Shown here piece by piece: positions 34,306 to 46,804 of a stretch of DNA of 64,000 bases. Position numbers and translations under genes: made by a program. Numbering within the stretch: position 1 is the first letter of the stretch; the number at the start of each line of letters is the position of its first letter. The notes below the pieces were generated by a model that did no database searches, was not told the DNA's origin, and worked only from the letters and a program-made list of their open reading frames with translations. Source of the stretch: Bryum argenteum (Eukaryota > Streptophyta > Bryopsida > Bryales > Bryaceae); NCBI GenBank assembly GCA_037043015.1, contig CM073323.1:9979758-10043757 (forward strand), written 5' to 3'.

Positions 34306-36783
34306 TGTTTAGGCTTAAAATGCCAAGTAGTAGGGTCCTGAGGTAATTCAGGCTACTAGCCTTATTTTTGCATTCAAAATTATCAACAACCGTTGTCGGG
34401 GGTTCCAAATAAAAAGTTCTAGGGATTCTAAAGAAAAAATCCCGTTGATTGATGGGGCTCTAAGAAACGCTAGTAGCACTCATTTATAGGTTGCATGATA
34501 AAGAGAAATATTTCATAAATTTTTTTCCTTGTTGTGGGTATTTGTAAGTACAAGAAATTATATACAAGTACGTAAAATTTCAAGTGAAGTATGTGTTTGA
34601 AATTTGAAAGAATGCGAATCTTTTCGAACTTCGATAACTTAGATAATACAATAAGAGCTTAAAAGATTTTTTGTTAGGTGAGATAAGGGTTAAGGTCATT
34701 GGTGGTGGCATGGGTATATAAACAAGATAAGAATGGGGGTATTTCAATAAAAATGAAGAATAAATTGTCTTGAATTACATGATTGTGGCCATCTCATACG
34801 TATGAATCTATGAAGTTTTGTTTATTTTATGTATGATACATGATAGTGTACGCCTTGTGAATGGGTGAATTTAAAGGAATGAAATAGAATAAGAGGAATA
34901 TAGATACGACGCGAATTTGTATACTAATACTCTTTTTGGTCTCAAGTAACATAAATTAGGTCTTGATGTGGGCATGTCATCAAGGATAGGTTGAACGGAC
35001 AACACATAGGGGTCTCGTGTTCTTCTTCTTAGATGATGTAAAAAGGATGTATAGGATATGCAAAGGGGTTGTCATTTAGACGGAATTGATATGTACAGTT
35101 AGCTTGTTCGACCACAACTTATGCAAAGAATTTATGTAACCAATGTATTTAGAGAATGTATGTAAACAATGTTTGCAAAAAATATATGTATGTGGACTGA
35201 ATTGTTCTATCAAATCTTCGTATGCAGTGTCCACTCTTAAGGGTTCGATAGTCCTATATCACTCTTGTTATATCATGTGGGCATATTATCATGAGTAGGT
35301 TGAACGAACACTTTATTCTCGCCAACCCTTACGTGTCCGGTGTTCTTCTTCTTCTGTCAAACTTACTTTGAAACCATATGAGTGGAGCTTAGTGGCATAT
35401 TAGGAGCAAGTTTTGCATGGTCATTTTGGGTCCTTTACCATGAGGTGATTTTTTCCCTTATAGCAAAAAATGTTATTTGTGAAAGACCACTTTGAAAATG
35501 CTCACTTGGTTTGGACGACTTCATGAGTGTTGACATTCTTACTACACTAACAATGAAATATAGCGGTAACTGCACTAATTACCTCATATTTGCTATAACT
35601 TTATTCTTCATGAAATATGTATCGAGAATCTATGCATATTATATATGAAATTAATTTACCAACTATGTTTATAGCATATCTGCATGTAAATTGTAGATGT
35701 TGTTGTGGTTTAGTGAAAATCGTCAAGAGTAAAGATATATTGCAAACCCTAATCATATAGTGTGATAATAATGTATTTCAATATTAGTAGATTTTTTTCT
35801 CTTTTATTTTTAAAGATGTAAATGTATTATATATTCAATTGCGAAAGGAATGATTACAAGCCCTCATGGGATTAGTCTAGGGCTCAGCACCGATGTTGGA
35901 ATGCATTAGCCGGGAACATCCAAAATTCACAAAGTGTTAGCCATTGAAATTCTTGTGGTGTTTCATAACCCCTAAAAGTCTAAACGACCATTTTTGAGGT
36001 CGTTTTTGTATTTTGAAGGATTGTTATGTCTCAAATTAGATTTAGAAAAATATAATGCGGGGTGATTTAGTAAGTCTAGTTCAAATTCAATTTAATTAAT
36101 ATCAAAGTTCACATGAAAAAGTTATAATTCTTCTATTTTCAACCCTTTATCCAAGACATTGTTTTTTTGGCACCAAAGATGATTTGCAATTAGACTATAA
36201 TTTCATTGCAATTCATTCACACTTATTATGTTATCAACACAATGTCTTAGGATATGGTTAGTTTTCAATAAAGTTATGAACATACTTTCACCCACAATAT
36301 AAACAATTATACCCCTTTTGTCCCAAAATGGTTGATCCTCACTTCAAACTCAAATGAATTAAGGTCAGTCTTCAAAACTAGAAGCATTAAATTAGTTAGA
36401 TGAATAGCTCTTAACAAGAGATTTTGCACTGAAATATGCTTTAATAACATCCACTCAAGAATCATGAGTTTGGCATGTAAAAGGTTGGGCAAAAGGTTGA
36501 TCATGAATCACCTGCATAGAGGTTAATTGATGATAATGAGAGGTGCAATGAGTAGAGAAGTTGGTAAAGCATCAAAACATGTTATTCTCACCAACGAGAA
36601 GAGAAGCAACGTAAAACTAAAATATGAATAATGAGCTTTTCATGTTATGAGTGTCAGTTGTCACTTGGCATTGGGAGTTTAATTGTGCTTTTTCAAATTG
36701 TCAATGATGAGCATAGAATTAGAACAAGCAAAATAGTATTGATACGTGGTGATCAAGGGGCTTCATTGATTTAATTGAGGTGA
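34306..36783. other. AT-rich intergenic with two SINE 3' relics
   Basis: At 34965-35035 and 35272-35352 there are copies of a SINE 3' module ('gtgggcat.tcat.a..ataggttgaacg.ac') ending in CTTCTTCTT, matching the end of the SINE at 38868-39200. Otherwise nothing recognised. Confidence 0.5.
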
Positions 36784-37041
36784 TTAACCCTAAAATTTCA
36801 AGCCACTATTTGCATGCTTTACCTTGAATACTGCCTTCTTCGATGCAAGGTGAGATTCTTCATTTTATGCAAATCTCTCATAGAGTTTGGGGAATATTGG
36901 AGCATGAGATGACTTTTTGGAAAGGTATAGAAAAACTCTACATTCTGCAAAAGGTTTCAACTTCATACACTCTAGAAATAGTAAGTGCGCTGATCAAAGC
37001 TAAGTCAACCCAAAAATGCCTCTTGAAACTTTAGGGGTTAA
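36784..37041. mobile_element. TTAA-flanked MITE, 258 bp
   Basis: Left end TTAACCCTAAAATTTCAAG; right end read inward TTAACCCCTAAAGTTTCAAG. These differ by one missing C and one substitution over 20 bp. Non-coding interior. Confidence 0.65.
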
Positions 37042-38860
37042 AGGACCTAATAAAGTGCTACGTTATAACTTTTTTCATACTGAGAATTATGTTTGAAAAA
37101 GAGGGAGCAATCATCATGGAACACTCTTGGTGATATAGTTGTTGACGATGTTCTAGGGATGTTGTTACTATTTGAAAAAAAAATAGAAATCTTCACTTGA
37201 CAATATAGTCACATACAATCAATGTGGATCACCTTTTATTGATGCTTACCAAGAGCTACAAGTTCTAATATTCATATTGTTGAGGGATGATTCATATGAG
37301 AGTTGAGTTCAAAATATGAAATTTAGTTTTTTTAAGACTTCATACAACACATACTAGGCTCACATAATTGCACAAGTGAAATTAATTGGTGTCTTTGATA
37401 TATTAGCTTTTAAAGTCATCTTCAAGTTAACCTGTAGTTGATAAGAAGTTCTTCTAAAAGTAATAAATACTATGTTAAACGATATCAATTAGAAATTTAT
37501 TCAAAAGATATAAAACTAAAGAATTAATTAAAAGTACATCAAATTTAACAACTAAAGCTTTGGGGGGTAGAAAGTTTCAACTTTCTTCAAAATAAGCAAG
37601 TTAATTAATGAACTTTTGAGACACGATATATTACACAATTATTTGTAGCTGTAAGATCTTATAAATTACTATCATGAGAACTTTAAAAAAACTAAAAGTC
37701 AAATCACCATGTAAATAGATAATTCCAATAATTTAGTAAAAAACTAGAGCTTTTTGGATAGTTGATTTTGTTTGAATTACAAGTTTACACAAAACTAAAA
37801 ATATAATTTCTTTTAAAAATACATTGCACGTAGAGTTACATGCCATTATCCCATTCATATTTTAATGAACCTACAATTCATCTTCAACCGAGGAAAGTTT
37901 AGATGACTCATAGATAGATAATCATATAAGTTGTGAGCAAGTTTGACGATATTAATTAGTTGCTTGAAGGAACTTATCATTTGACTTTTACTTTAACACA
38001 TAGTGAACTAAAGAAGAATCACATGACTTAGCTCCTTATTATCATAAATAGAATAACCTTTTTGAGTTAAAGGATACTTCACATGAGGAGCCAAGTCGAT
38101 CATGGGCCCGAAAAAGAACAAAAATTCCACTTATGTAAATGGTTCATCTAAGATATGGTCAAGAAATAAACCAATCATATAAAAGGAATATTTTCCTCCT
38201 TTGGCCTCATGATTGGTCTTGACTCCCAATGTAAAGCATTCTTGAGAATATGGGAGATTGACTATGAGAATTGTAAGTGACTCTATTGATAAATTTAACC
38301 TTAATTGGCTGAAATTGGTTACTCACAATTGCTATGAAAAAAGCCTTTGGTGTCTCAAGGTACTAAAAGTACAATTCAAACTCCAAATGTAAAGTTGTAA
38401 ATTGCATATAAGTCTTCACTTGGGAGATTTAAAAATTTTAATCATAACAATAAAAACAAAATTCTACTTTAAGTTGTGACAACCCTGCAAAGTTTTATAT
38501 TGATCACAAAATGATCAATTGAACACTTAGGAATCAAGATAATTTTGAACCACAATTTATACAATTTTTAAAAACAAAGGTAATTAGAGGCTCTTGAGTG
38601 ACTCAAAAAACTTAACATTTGAAAGGTTCAACTTGTATTTTTGATTTTCTAATCCGACATTGATTCATTCATGGGTCTAAGAGATTCCCAAGAGCAACTT
38701 TATGTCGCATGTTTTTATAAAACTTTATGAAAAAAAAAAAAAAAAAAAAAATTGATTTTGAAATGATTGATTTTTTTATTTTTTATTTTATTATATATAT
38801 TTTTTTGAGGTTTTGTTTTCCCCCTCCTTCCTAAACCCTTCTAATAGTGAGGAAGTGATG
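37042..38860. other. AT-rich intergenic, nothing recognised
   Basis: Low-complexity A run of about 20 at 38730-38750 followed by T/A-rich DNA to 38815. No gene-like frame. Confidence 0.5.
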
Positions 38861-38867
38861 ACTTGGC

Positions 38868-39200
38868 GTGGTGCTTAGAGTTCATGGCCCCCAACAAGGA
38901 GGTCGTGGGTTCCTATTCCCCATGCCCGTGTGGTCCTCACCACCATAGTTCACCCAACCATGGTGAGGGGTTCTTGGACATCGTTGTATAGGTACCTCAA
39001 AGCCCTCTCGGTCAATACCATGTCGGGTATCTCTAAGACACTAGTGGCTAGGTAGGAGCTAACATGATATTCACCCCTAGAGGGGTTAGTAGTCCCGCCA
39101 TTGGCGAGATGACCCCCAGGCACACATTCAAGAATAGGTCAAACGAACACTCTATTCACACCAACCTCTAAATCCGTTGGAGTCTCTCTCCTTCTTGATG
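38868..39200 (+). mobile_element. tRNA-derived SINE copy with alternative 3' module
   Basis: The head GACTTGGCGTGGTGCTTAG and B-box-like GTCGTGGGTTCCTATTCC match the full-length copy at 33234. After the 'gacactagtggctag' zone it departs from it and ends with a different 3' part ('aataggtcaaacgaacac' ... CTCTCCTTCTTGATG). Confidence 0.8.
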
Positions 39201-39235
39201 ACCACATAACATTTACCAAATTGGGTTGCCCTTTA

Positions 39236-39440
39236 GAGAAATACCATGTCAAGTATCTTCAAGGCACTAGTAACTAGCTAAAAACTAGCGTAGTTATAAT
39301 GTTCACCCTCCACATGGGGGAGTAGTATTGTTCCAGTTTCCCCTCGTCCGATGGCCATCGGGATATTAGCATCACAAACAGACACTCCATTCACACCGCC
39401 CCCGCAGTAAGGAACCAGGAGTTTCTATCTATCTTCTCTC
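39236..39440 (+). mobile_element. SINE 3' half
   Basis: Headless copy starting at 'gagaaataccatgtcaag' and ending GTTTCTATCTATCTT. It shares 'actagctaaaaactagcg' and 'cgatggccatcgg' with the full-length element. Confidence 0.82.
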
Positions 39441-39749
39441 CTTCTTGATGAAGAGATGACATTTACCAAACTAGAATATTCCTACAGAAACCAGCCGAAA
39501 AATTACTTGTTTTATCTATTTGTTTTTTACCCTCCTCAATCTACAGAAAAATCAACCTGGGGAAGTGAGTGGTAACCCCAAGTGGAGTGAATGACAGAGC
39601 GCTATAGTAAGTAGACTACCCACGAGAAAGTGCACAATCTACATCTATTCTGTCACTGGTCCACAACAGCCCACAACTGCGATTATACAAACAAAAAACA
39701 GAACCATTATTATTTGGCAAAAAGTGGAGCTGAGGTGGTCCAGCTGAGC

Positions 39750-39758
39750 AAAATATCT
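39750..39758 (+). promoter_or_regulatory. Evening-element match (AAAATATCT) upstream of ELF3
   Basis: Exact match to the evening element bound by CCA1/LHY/RVE-type Myb factors, about 630 bp before the ELF3 start codon. The same nine bases also occur by chance elsewhere in this AT-rich window (for example near 7249, 10775, 27105 and 33668), so one site is weak evidence on its own. Confidence 0.35.
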
Positions 39759-40068
39759 CTGCTCCACATCCATGTACGGATGATAAAAGTGCACTCCCAA
39801 TGGATGATCTTTCCGTGGCTTTCTCACACTGGCTGCCATTCACGAAGAATCCCCACGATAAAGTGACCGGGATGGACGAAAAGTTATCTGGCCCCACCAA
39901 CTGTCGTCCGCTCTCCGTCGGGACTGCCTCCCAAACCCCATTTGCCTTTGCTCTCCTCCATCTTGGTGGAACCCCAGCTCTCCATTGCTCCTCAATCTTT
40001 CTTTCCCCTGCATCGTTTTTTCTCTTTCCGGCGATCCAAATCGTGTCTCATTAGGTGCAGGAACGGCT

Positions 40069-40137
40069 ATGAGCGCCTGTCTGTACATCGATTGTTTCGA
40101 TTTTGTGCGCTTCTGTGCCTTCATGGAGGAAGGGTGA
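40069..40137 (+). other. Possible upstream ORF in the ELF3 leader
   Basis: ATG to TGA, 22 codons plus stop, in the probable 5' leader of ELF3. A donor-like GGAGGTTAGTGAG near 40149-40152 and an acceptor TTGTACAG at 40250 suggest that a leader intron follows. Whether it is transcribed is unknown. Confidence 0.3.
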
Positions 40138-40389
40138 CTGGAAATTTGGAGGTTAGTGAGTGAGTTTTTTTGTGAAGTGATGAATTATTTTGTTTTTTTT
40201 GCATTTCGGAGTTTCGTTTTCTAAAGTTTGAGTTGTGGAACTTGTACAGGTGAATTTGTCAATGCTTGATGCAGTCAGTATGGGAGTTAATAAGCCTGTG
40301 GAAACGGATGGAGTATCTGTGAAGTTTAGAGTGTAGTTGATCCGATTATGTTAGATAGATTCTAGTTTTTTTTTTTTTGTGTTATTGCA

Positions 40390-43337
40390 ATGACGGGTGC
40401 TAGAGAAGGAAAATCCGATGGAAACAAGCACCAGGACAGTGGACAAGCTCTGTTTCCTCGTTTGACTGTCGCGGAAACGAAGCGGACTGGACCGCGGGGT
40501 CCACCGCGTAACAAGATGGCTCTTTACGAGCAGCTCACTATTCCGTCTCACAAGTTTAAGCCGTCTCCTATGCCTTTGCCTTCTACTTCTGGTCGACCTA
40601 TGAAGAGCCCTGCTATGACCACTTCGCTCTACTTACCAATACCTCAGGTATGTTGTTAGTGCTTAGAAAACGTGTCTTAAAATGACTTCTTTGTTGACAG
40701 TCTGTGGAATTGTGCTTGCACTTCTGACTGGAAAACTTTCAGAGTTGAAGTTGTGAACGTGTTTAATAGTTGTAGTTGAGGCTCTCGTAACAGGGAGTAC
40801 GTAAAATGAGGTCTGTACACGTTAACATGAATGTGATGTAGATGTTTGGTAGATTGCTTGCTGAAACTGTGGTTGTCAGGGTGCCATTTTGCTTCATGAT
40901 GCACGTGTTACTCGTTAGTTTCTTTGTCTTTACTATGAATGTTGCTAATCTTGAGAGTGTTGTTTATCTGTTGATACAGCTCCTAATAAGCAGCTTCTTG
41001 GTTTGGTAATGTGAAGCTAAGCTCTAATCTGATTATGTCTTCTGACCTGCAGGTGCCAGCGGTATCACATGAAAGTATGTATTCATACTTGTCCATGGGC
41101 TACATGAATCACACGATGATGCCAACATTGGCGTGCGTACCGAGTTACTCATATTCGGGACTCATGAGCGCGGATGGGGTGTTTTCGATGAACAGCAGCG
41201 GCAACGTGACGGACAGCGGCGTTGAAGCAACTTCAGTTGGAGGTACTGCGGCTGCAAGTTCGAGGCAGTTGAAAAATCCCACCCCCACGAGAAAGGGACG
41301 AGGAGACGATGATTTCGCTGTGCCTACTTACTCCTCGGTCACACAATCAAGTGGACAATCGGCGAGGCCTTCGAGTCCGGTTCCAATGCAAAAGGCTCTT
41401 CGAGGACAGCGGCCTCTCTCTAGAATCAAGGAACCGGCAATGTTGAAGCGGTCTCCTTTGACGAAGGACAAGACTTCAGAGGTCACTTCGTCATCGCACA
41501 AGGATGACGGTCGTTGGTCTACGGCTAGTGAATGTGTGACTGCCTCTGTTGATATTGATTCGCAAGAAATTCGCAGCGAGTTGGAGAGAATCCCGTCGGC
41601 AGATAGCTTTCCTGCGACTGTCCCCAGAACTGACAGAGTCCGCAGAGTTGATAGTCTGACGGTGCCATCTGAACGAGATGTTTTCAGCACTATCAGCACG
41701 GAAAATTCAGAGCCTTCTCTGCAAAGAAGAGGGACTAGTGCGGAAATCGGATCTTCCATTATGGACGACGCACCGGCGGGCTCCATTCAATTCGAAGATG
41801 TTGTGAATGCATTTGGCCAGCAAGAATTTTGGAAGACGCAGATGATCATGATCAGGTACCGTTGCTTTTGATTGACCTTTCTCCTATTTTTTTTAAGTAC
41901 TGTCATCAGATGGAATTTCTTCTTCTGAAAATTGGAGTTGCACATTTTTATATTGTATTGCCCTTTGCTTGTCACAAGGTCCTACCAGCAGTTCGTTTGA
42001 TTCTGCTATCGCTGCTTCAATTGCAGATGCTTTGATCTGAATGGAGTTTCCTTCTAAACCCTTCTCGTTATTTGTATAGACAACAAAGAATTTTTTCAAG
42101 ACAAGTTTTCGAGCTGCACCGTGTCATCAAAGTTCAACATCTTCTTGCGAAGACGCTTTGCACGGCAATCAGTATTGACGAGGCACTGGAAAGAGAAGAC
42201 GATAACGTGCATATGGCCGATAGTCCCATAGCCGAAGTCCCTGAAGTACCTCAAGCGGAAAGCCCGGTAGCCAAGGTCCCCGAAGTTCCTGTAATCGCTG
42301 AAGCTCCGCAAGTCCCTGAAGCTTTGGAAAGACGACCAGAAACGAAGGTTACGATTGAGAATCCGAAGCCTAGTATGGACACATTCACTCGCCCTGTTTA
42401 CCCTCTACCCGCACCCAAGCATCACGTTGTGAATCCCGAACCTCAATGGCAACCGCCTCCATACGCACCAAGTCCATGGGCAGTGAGAATGGCCTCTCCG
42501 TTCATGTATGTACCATACCCTGGTGGCTATGGGCCGTATCCGTATCCGATGGGTGCACCAATGCCAATGTATGCTCAACCTGGAGCTCAGCCTGTCCAGT
42601 ATCCAACTTGGCAGCAGCCAGGTATGCCGCCACTCATGGGTGTTCCAGACTCTTCCGCAATGGCAGCATGGTATGGCCAACACGTTGCTCCTCAACCGGC
42701 CGCAGTCGCAGCCAATGTACGCCAGCGTGAGCAACCTCCAGCCTCTGGATCCGGCCAGTCAGTTGAAAGCACCTCGTACAGTCAACCTGGCCAAGAGAGG
42801 ACTGGCAATCCCCACACGAGAAGATTTGTGGAGCCTGAGAGGTCTGGCATCCCCCACACGAGAAGCTTTGTGGAGCCTGAGAGGTCTGGCATCCCCTACA
42901 CAAGCTCTGTGGAGCCTGAGAGGTCCGGCATTGCACTTACGAGAAGCTCTGTGGAGCCTGAAGGCTTGCGCAGAAGGGAGGGACGGTGGATTCGTGGGGA
43001 TCGTAGCTTAGTCCAGAAGAAAACAAGTGACGTTGCCGATCTTCGAGAAAACGAAGCCGCCGAGTGCCAAAATGGTGGCAACACCATTGCAAGTGAGCGT
43101 GTTACGATCGACACTGGAGAGGTTGAAGGCACAAATCCGGAAAGCTCTTCGTTGAAACATAATCGCATGGAGTCAGCCTTCGAGCCTGGTGCGTGTCGGT
43201 GGTTCCCCATTCTCTCACCTGCCAAGAGACCTATGCATCACAATGGAGTGATCAAGGTTGTACCTCGAGCTGTGTCTGCTGCTCCCGAACTCGCAGCCAA
43301 CATACTCCTGTCCATTCAAACAGACCGACGAACGTGA
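40390..43337 (+). CDS. ELF3: EARLY FLOWERING 3 (ELF3) homologue, circadian evening complex
   Basis: ELF3 is the scaffold of the evening complex (with ELF4 and LUX), which represses clock and growth genes and gates light input. Coding exons 40390-40647 (86 codons), 41053-41855 and 42080-43337 join in phase to 772 aa. The N-terminal signature has LFPRL (21-25) and GPRGPPRNKMALYEQLTIPS (34-53); DDDFAVPTY follows early in exon 2. The middle block runs from FEDVVNAFGQQEFWKTQ (333) into QQRIFSRQVFELHRVIKVQ, and intron 2 splits it exactly where needed. The C-terminal block is GVIKVVPRAVSAAPELAANI (743-762). Between the last two lies a region rich in Pro, Tyr, Gly and Met, with no long glutamine run like the Arabidopsis prion-like domain. 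Near residues 592-648 a 14-residue unit VEPERSGIPHTRSF is repeated about four times. Confidence 0.95.
42796..42966 (+). repeat. 42-bp tandem repeat in ELF3
   Basis: About four in-frame units of GTGGAGCCTGAGAGGTCTGG type, encoding VEPERSGI..TRS. One unit lost a codon (VEPERSGIPYTSS), and the last is cut at VEPEGL. Confidence 0.9.
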
Positions 43338-44321
43338 GAGCGCGCTTGGGAGCCTGCAGAGCTTGTTTGCAAGGTAGAATGCCCTTCAACCGCCCATTTC
43401 CGAAGGCTCAATGAATAATTTATTTTCTTATTTTGTTTTCCTCCCTTTTTCATACATCAGATGCTCCGTAGCAGTCCCATTGGATCATCAGTGATCGTGG
43501 GCGTGGTCGGTTGTAGGGCATTTCGCCTTGCAGGGCTTTGCTTGGTTGTTAGCGTTTTTTTATCCTCTCTTCAGTAGCTTGGACACCATCGAGAGTTTCA
43601 GAAGCTCCTGGTGGTAACCACATGTAAATTATGGGCAGCTGGCCTCAGGGTTTGACAGCTGTGCTTGTTCATCAAAATTCTTGATCAGTGAACACGTCCT
43701 TGTTCACGTCGATACGACTTGCATTCACCTTGTGAGCATTGTGGATGTTCTGAAGTGACTACATGATTTGTAGACAGTTACAGTTTTTCTTTTCCCCCAA
43801 TTTTGGGCTCAATACGATAAGAACTTGGATTCCTTTTTATTTCATTTCTTGTGATTGGTGAGGCTAGTTTCAATACCGATTTATTGAGAGGACACATCCG
43901 GACACCTTTAGATATTTAGAGAGAAAGATATTTAGATAGCAAAGTGGTGATACGATATGTATAGGAAGACGATCAAAGAGAATCTGGTCTAAAAGCGAAC
44001 AATACAAAGGATATTTTGCGCCGGCTACCACGGTGCACTTGAGTTACATGATTACAACCTTTCTTGGTACTTGATTGTCCCTGGGATTGACGATTTTGGA
44101 AAAAAACATCATGAACTACTGTTTAAAAGAATATTTTGGAAATGAGAGTTCCACTTTAGCTTTGTTTTTTTGTTTTCTTTACTAATCTCCGTCAGAGGTG
44201 AGCAGTTTAAGCTTATCTCAAGCTGAAACAAAAGAAAGCAATCATAGAGTCAACATTCTTTCACGTGGGTCGAATTGACACACCAATTCAACAAAATTGC
44301 TCAAGTAAATCCTCCTTCTCA
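43338..44321. other. ELF3 3' region
   Basis: Probable 3' untranslated region, then intergenic DNA. No gene-like frame. Confidence 0.5.
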
Positions 44322-44670
44322 AGATAGAAAGAAGATAGAAACTCCAATCTCTTTCTAAAGGGCCGGCATAAATGAAGTGTCCGTTTGTAATGCTATCCTG
44401 ATGGCCACCGGACAAGGGGAAGTTGGAACAATACTCCTTTCCCCTTTCGAGGGTAAACACTATAACTACGCTAGTTTCTAGCTAGTTACTAGTGCCTTGA
44501 AGATACTTGACATAGTATCCCTCCAAAGGAATTTGAGGTACCCATACAACATGGTCCAAGACCCCCAACCGTAGTTGGGTTGACTATGGTGGTGAGCACC
44601 ACGCTGGCATAGGGAATAGAACCCACAACCTCCTCATTGGGGGCCATGAGCCCCAGCCACCAAGCAAGGC
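44322..44670 (-). mobile_element. tRNA-derived SINE, near full-length
   Basis: On the minus strand it begins GCCTTGCTTGGTGGCTGGGG and keeps the B-box-like GTTGTGGGTTCTATTCCC, the whole body, and a tail TTTCTATCTTCTTTCTATC. Collinear with the plus-strand copy at 33234-33576. Confidence 0.87.
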
Positions 44671-44699
44671 GTGTGGTGCCTCGAATTTTACACATCTAG

Positions 44700-46060
44700 C
44701 CAATGTTTTCCTCCAAGCCGCCCTCCTATGATTGATGATACCACTCCAAAGCAATGCTTCAACCTTTTCCCTGCTCCACCTCCCATCATTATAGGTGGCC
44801 GTTCATTCCTCTCTTGCCATAAAGTCCGAAGAACTACATCTCTTTGGAGTAGCCATATCCTACCAATGGGCTCGAAATCACATTATCTTTGTGTAAAAAT
44901 ACATTGCTTCCAATTAAGGTTGGTCACATGGATGTATGATGCATCTTGTGTTTATCCTTGAAACCGTACAAATGATTTGACGCACTAGTTCCAAGCTACT
45001 TGAGGCAAGAGGCATCCCCTAAAGCATTACACTTTCTCTAACCCCATTATAACATACAATGCAATTTGGTTAGTTTTCTTACACTCTTCCACTCCATGCA
45101 TTGACTTACTATTGCCCTATGCGATTGGTCCTAGATCAGGCGATCTATGTCCCTTATTCCAAGTATTAAGCCATCTTAACTCTAGCAATAAATCCATGGA
45201 AACACAACGTCGCTACCTTGCGACTTATGTGAACAATATGAAGGGGTGTGAAGATAATAGGAGGGACTTTCCAAGGAATTCCCCTAACTGTAACACAAAA
45301 TCCCTTTGAGCTTGAAAAACTACTAACGGTTGGTTATCTTCTTGAAGGGGTTAGATTGCGAGCTATTCATCACATATTGAGTTATGGTGGTGTTGGTTTA
45401 GAATATCCTCCCTAGATACCCCTAAGGAAGTTGATAAGTCTATTTTATGCACCTTCTTATCCATCTAGAAGATCAAACTTTACCTTCCCCTCGTCAAAGG
45501 TCACAAGATGCCATTATGCCAGATATTTTAAAAGTAGTATAAGCCCTTCTTAGTGAGGTTGGACGCCCTCAACTTTGAGAAGCTAATTCCAATACGACTA
45601 ACTAGAGGACTAAACCAAAGATGACAATCAAGAAGTTCTTTTATACAAGTAGACCAAATATACTCAAGAGCTGGAAGTAAGTTTATCCAGGCCGTTGTGA
45701 CCCTATTCTAAATCATCAACCCTTTCTGGGCTTTGTGTTTGGCTAGCATAAAAAATGCTATGTCGTCCAACCGTATACCCATTGAGAAGGGTTGAGAGGT
45801 TCCTAGCCTATACCTCTGGAAGAATTGGGGATTAGAATTTCCATGGTTTTATTGTTAGACTAATAGATTCATCGAGTGTTTGAGGATCTGAATGAGTTGA
45901 CAATCATTCTTCAGGTTGTTCCCTGAATCATGGTGAAATTGATCTATAATTTGCTTCATTGCCCATTTGATACTTGAATACAACTTGTTGAAACTTAAAA
46001 GCATATGGAGATAGTGTCGTAGCACGCCCGACATGTAATTTGCTCTTTTCCACAAAATCC
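44700..46060 (-). pseudogene. Probable LINE retrotransposon 3' relic
   Basis: Minus-strand fragments look like the end of a plant LINE ORF2 beyond the reverse transcriptase: AWINLLPALEYIW, SFSKLRASNLTKKGLYYF and IWHNGIL near 45690-45510, then a VVLRTLWQERNERPPI segment near 44850-44800, which is common in LINE tails. Stops and frame changes are frequent. No reverse transcriptase core was seen. Assignment rests on pattern memory only. Confidence 0.4.
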
Positions 46061-46111
46061 TCGGTAAATTCTTTTAGCACAAGAAAATACGTGTATCCTT
46101 GCCATAGGGAT

Positions 46112-46377
46112 TTAACCCCTACCTCTCCTTGTTGCAAAACGGTCTAAGTCACAAAATTTGAACTTCCTTTAGATTCAGCTCAAAAAATCTCAATCTAAGC
46201 ATTATTTGAAAGATTCAACCGTAAGATCTCAAAGTTCACTTGACATTCATCTCACATACCAAATTTGAACCATTCATTCTTCCTCATTTGTGAGATTATA
46301 ATGGTCAAAGTTGTCTGAGTTTTTCTCCTGCGGAAACCTCCAAAACCTGTTTCGGGTTTTAAGGAGAGTTAGGGGTT
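46112..46377. mobile_element. TTAA-flanked MITE, 266 bp (subfamily 2)
   Basis: Left end TTAACCCCTACCTCTCCTT; right end read inward TTAACCCCTAACTCTCCTT, one mismatch in 19 bp. Its right end (GTTTCGGGTTTTAAGGAGAG...) recurs almost unchanged at the right end of the element ending at 54355, so they are one subfamily. Confidence 0.75.
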
Positions 46378-46433
46378 AATTCGGTACGATCAGCGTTAAA
46401 TAAGCGGCACTGGTCGAATTGAAATGCCTCCCT

Positions 46434-46804
46434 CTTAACCCTTAAACGCCCGAGCAAGCCCGAGGGGCTTGATTCCAACAGAATCTTCCCTGTAGCTCTC
46501 ATTGTACTCAACGTTTCACTTATATTTTGATGTCAAACTGGTCACCTTCTTCTGATGCATTCAAAAAGTGAATTTTCACAATTCAAATCACAATTTGTAT
46601 GAATGATTTTGTGGTTTGAAAGGATTGTGGTAGGTAGGTTGGGGTGGTACATAACCTTGTAGGAGGTTGCAAGCTCGTCATTGATTGGTCCATTCATGAT
46701 GCCCAAGTTCAAAAAGTGCACTATTCATGATGCCCAAGTCCAAAAGATGTTGTGATCCAATTTTGGGCTGCCCGTTTTAGACCCCAAGGGCGTTTAAGGG
46801 TTAA
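46434..46804. mobile_element. TTAA-flanked MITE, 371 bp (subfamily 1)
   Basis: Left end TTAACCCTTAAACGCCCGAG; right end read inward TTAACCCTTAAACGCCCTTG: a perfect 17-bp inverted repeat. Immediately inside the left end is GCAAGCCCGAGGGGCTTG, a further small palindrome. It contains a near-duplicate 'attcatgatgcccaagt' pair at about 46692-46732. Confidence 0.78.

Noticed and set aside
39616..40124. Overlapping frames of about 80-94 codons on both strands
   Set aside because: They lie in the probable ELF3 leader/promoter, both strands are open by composition, and none shows family motifs.
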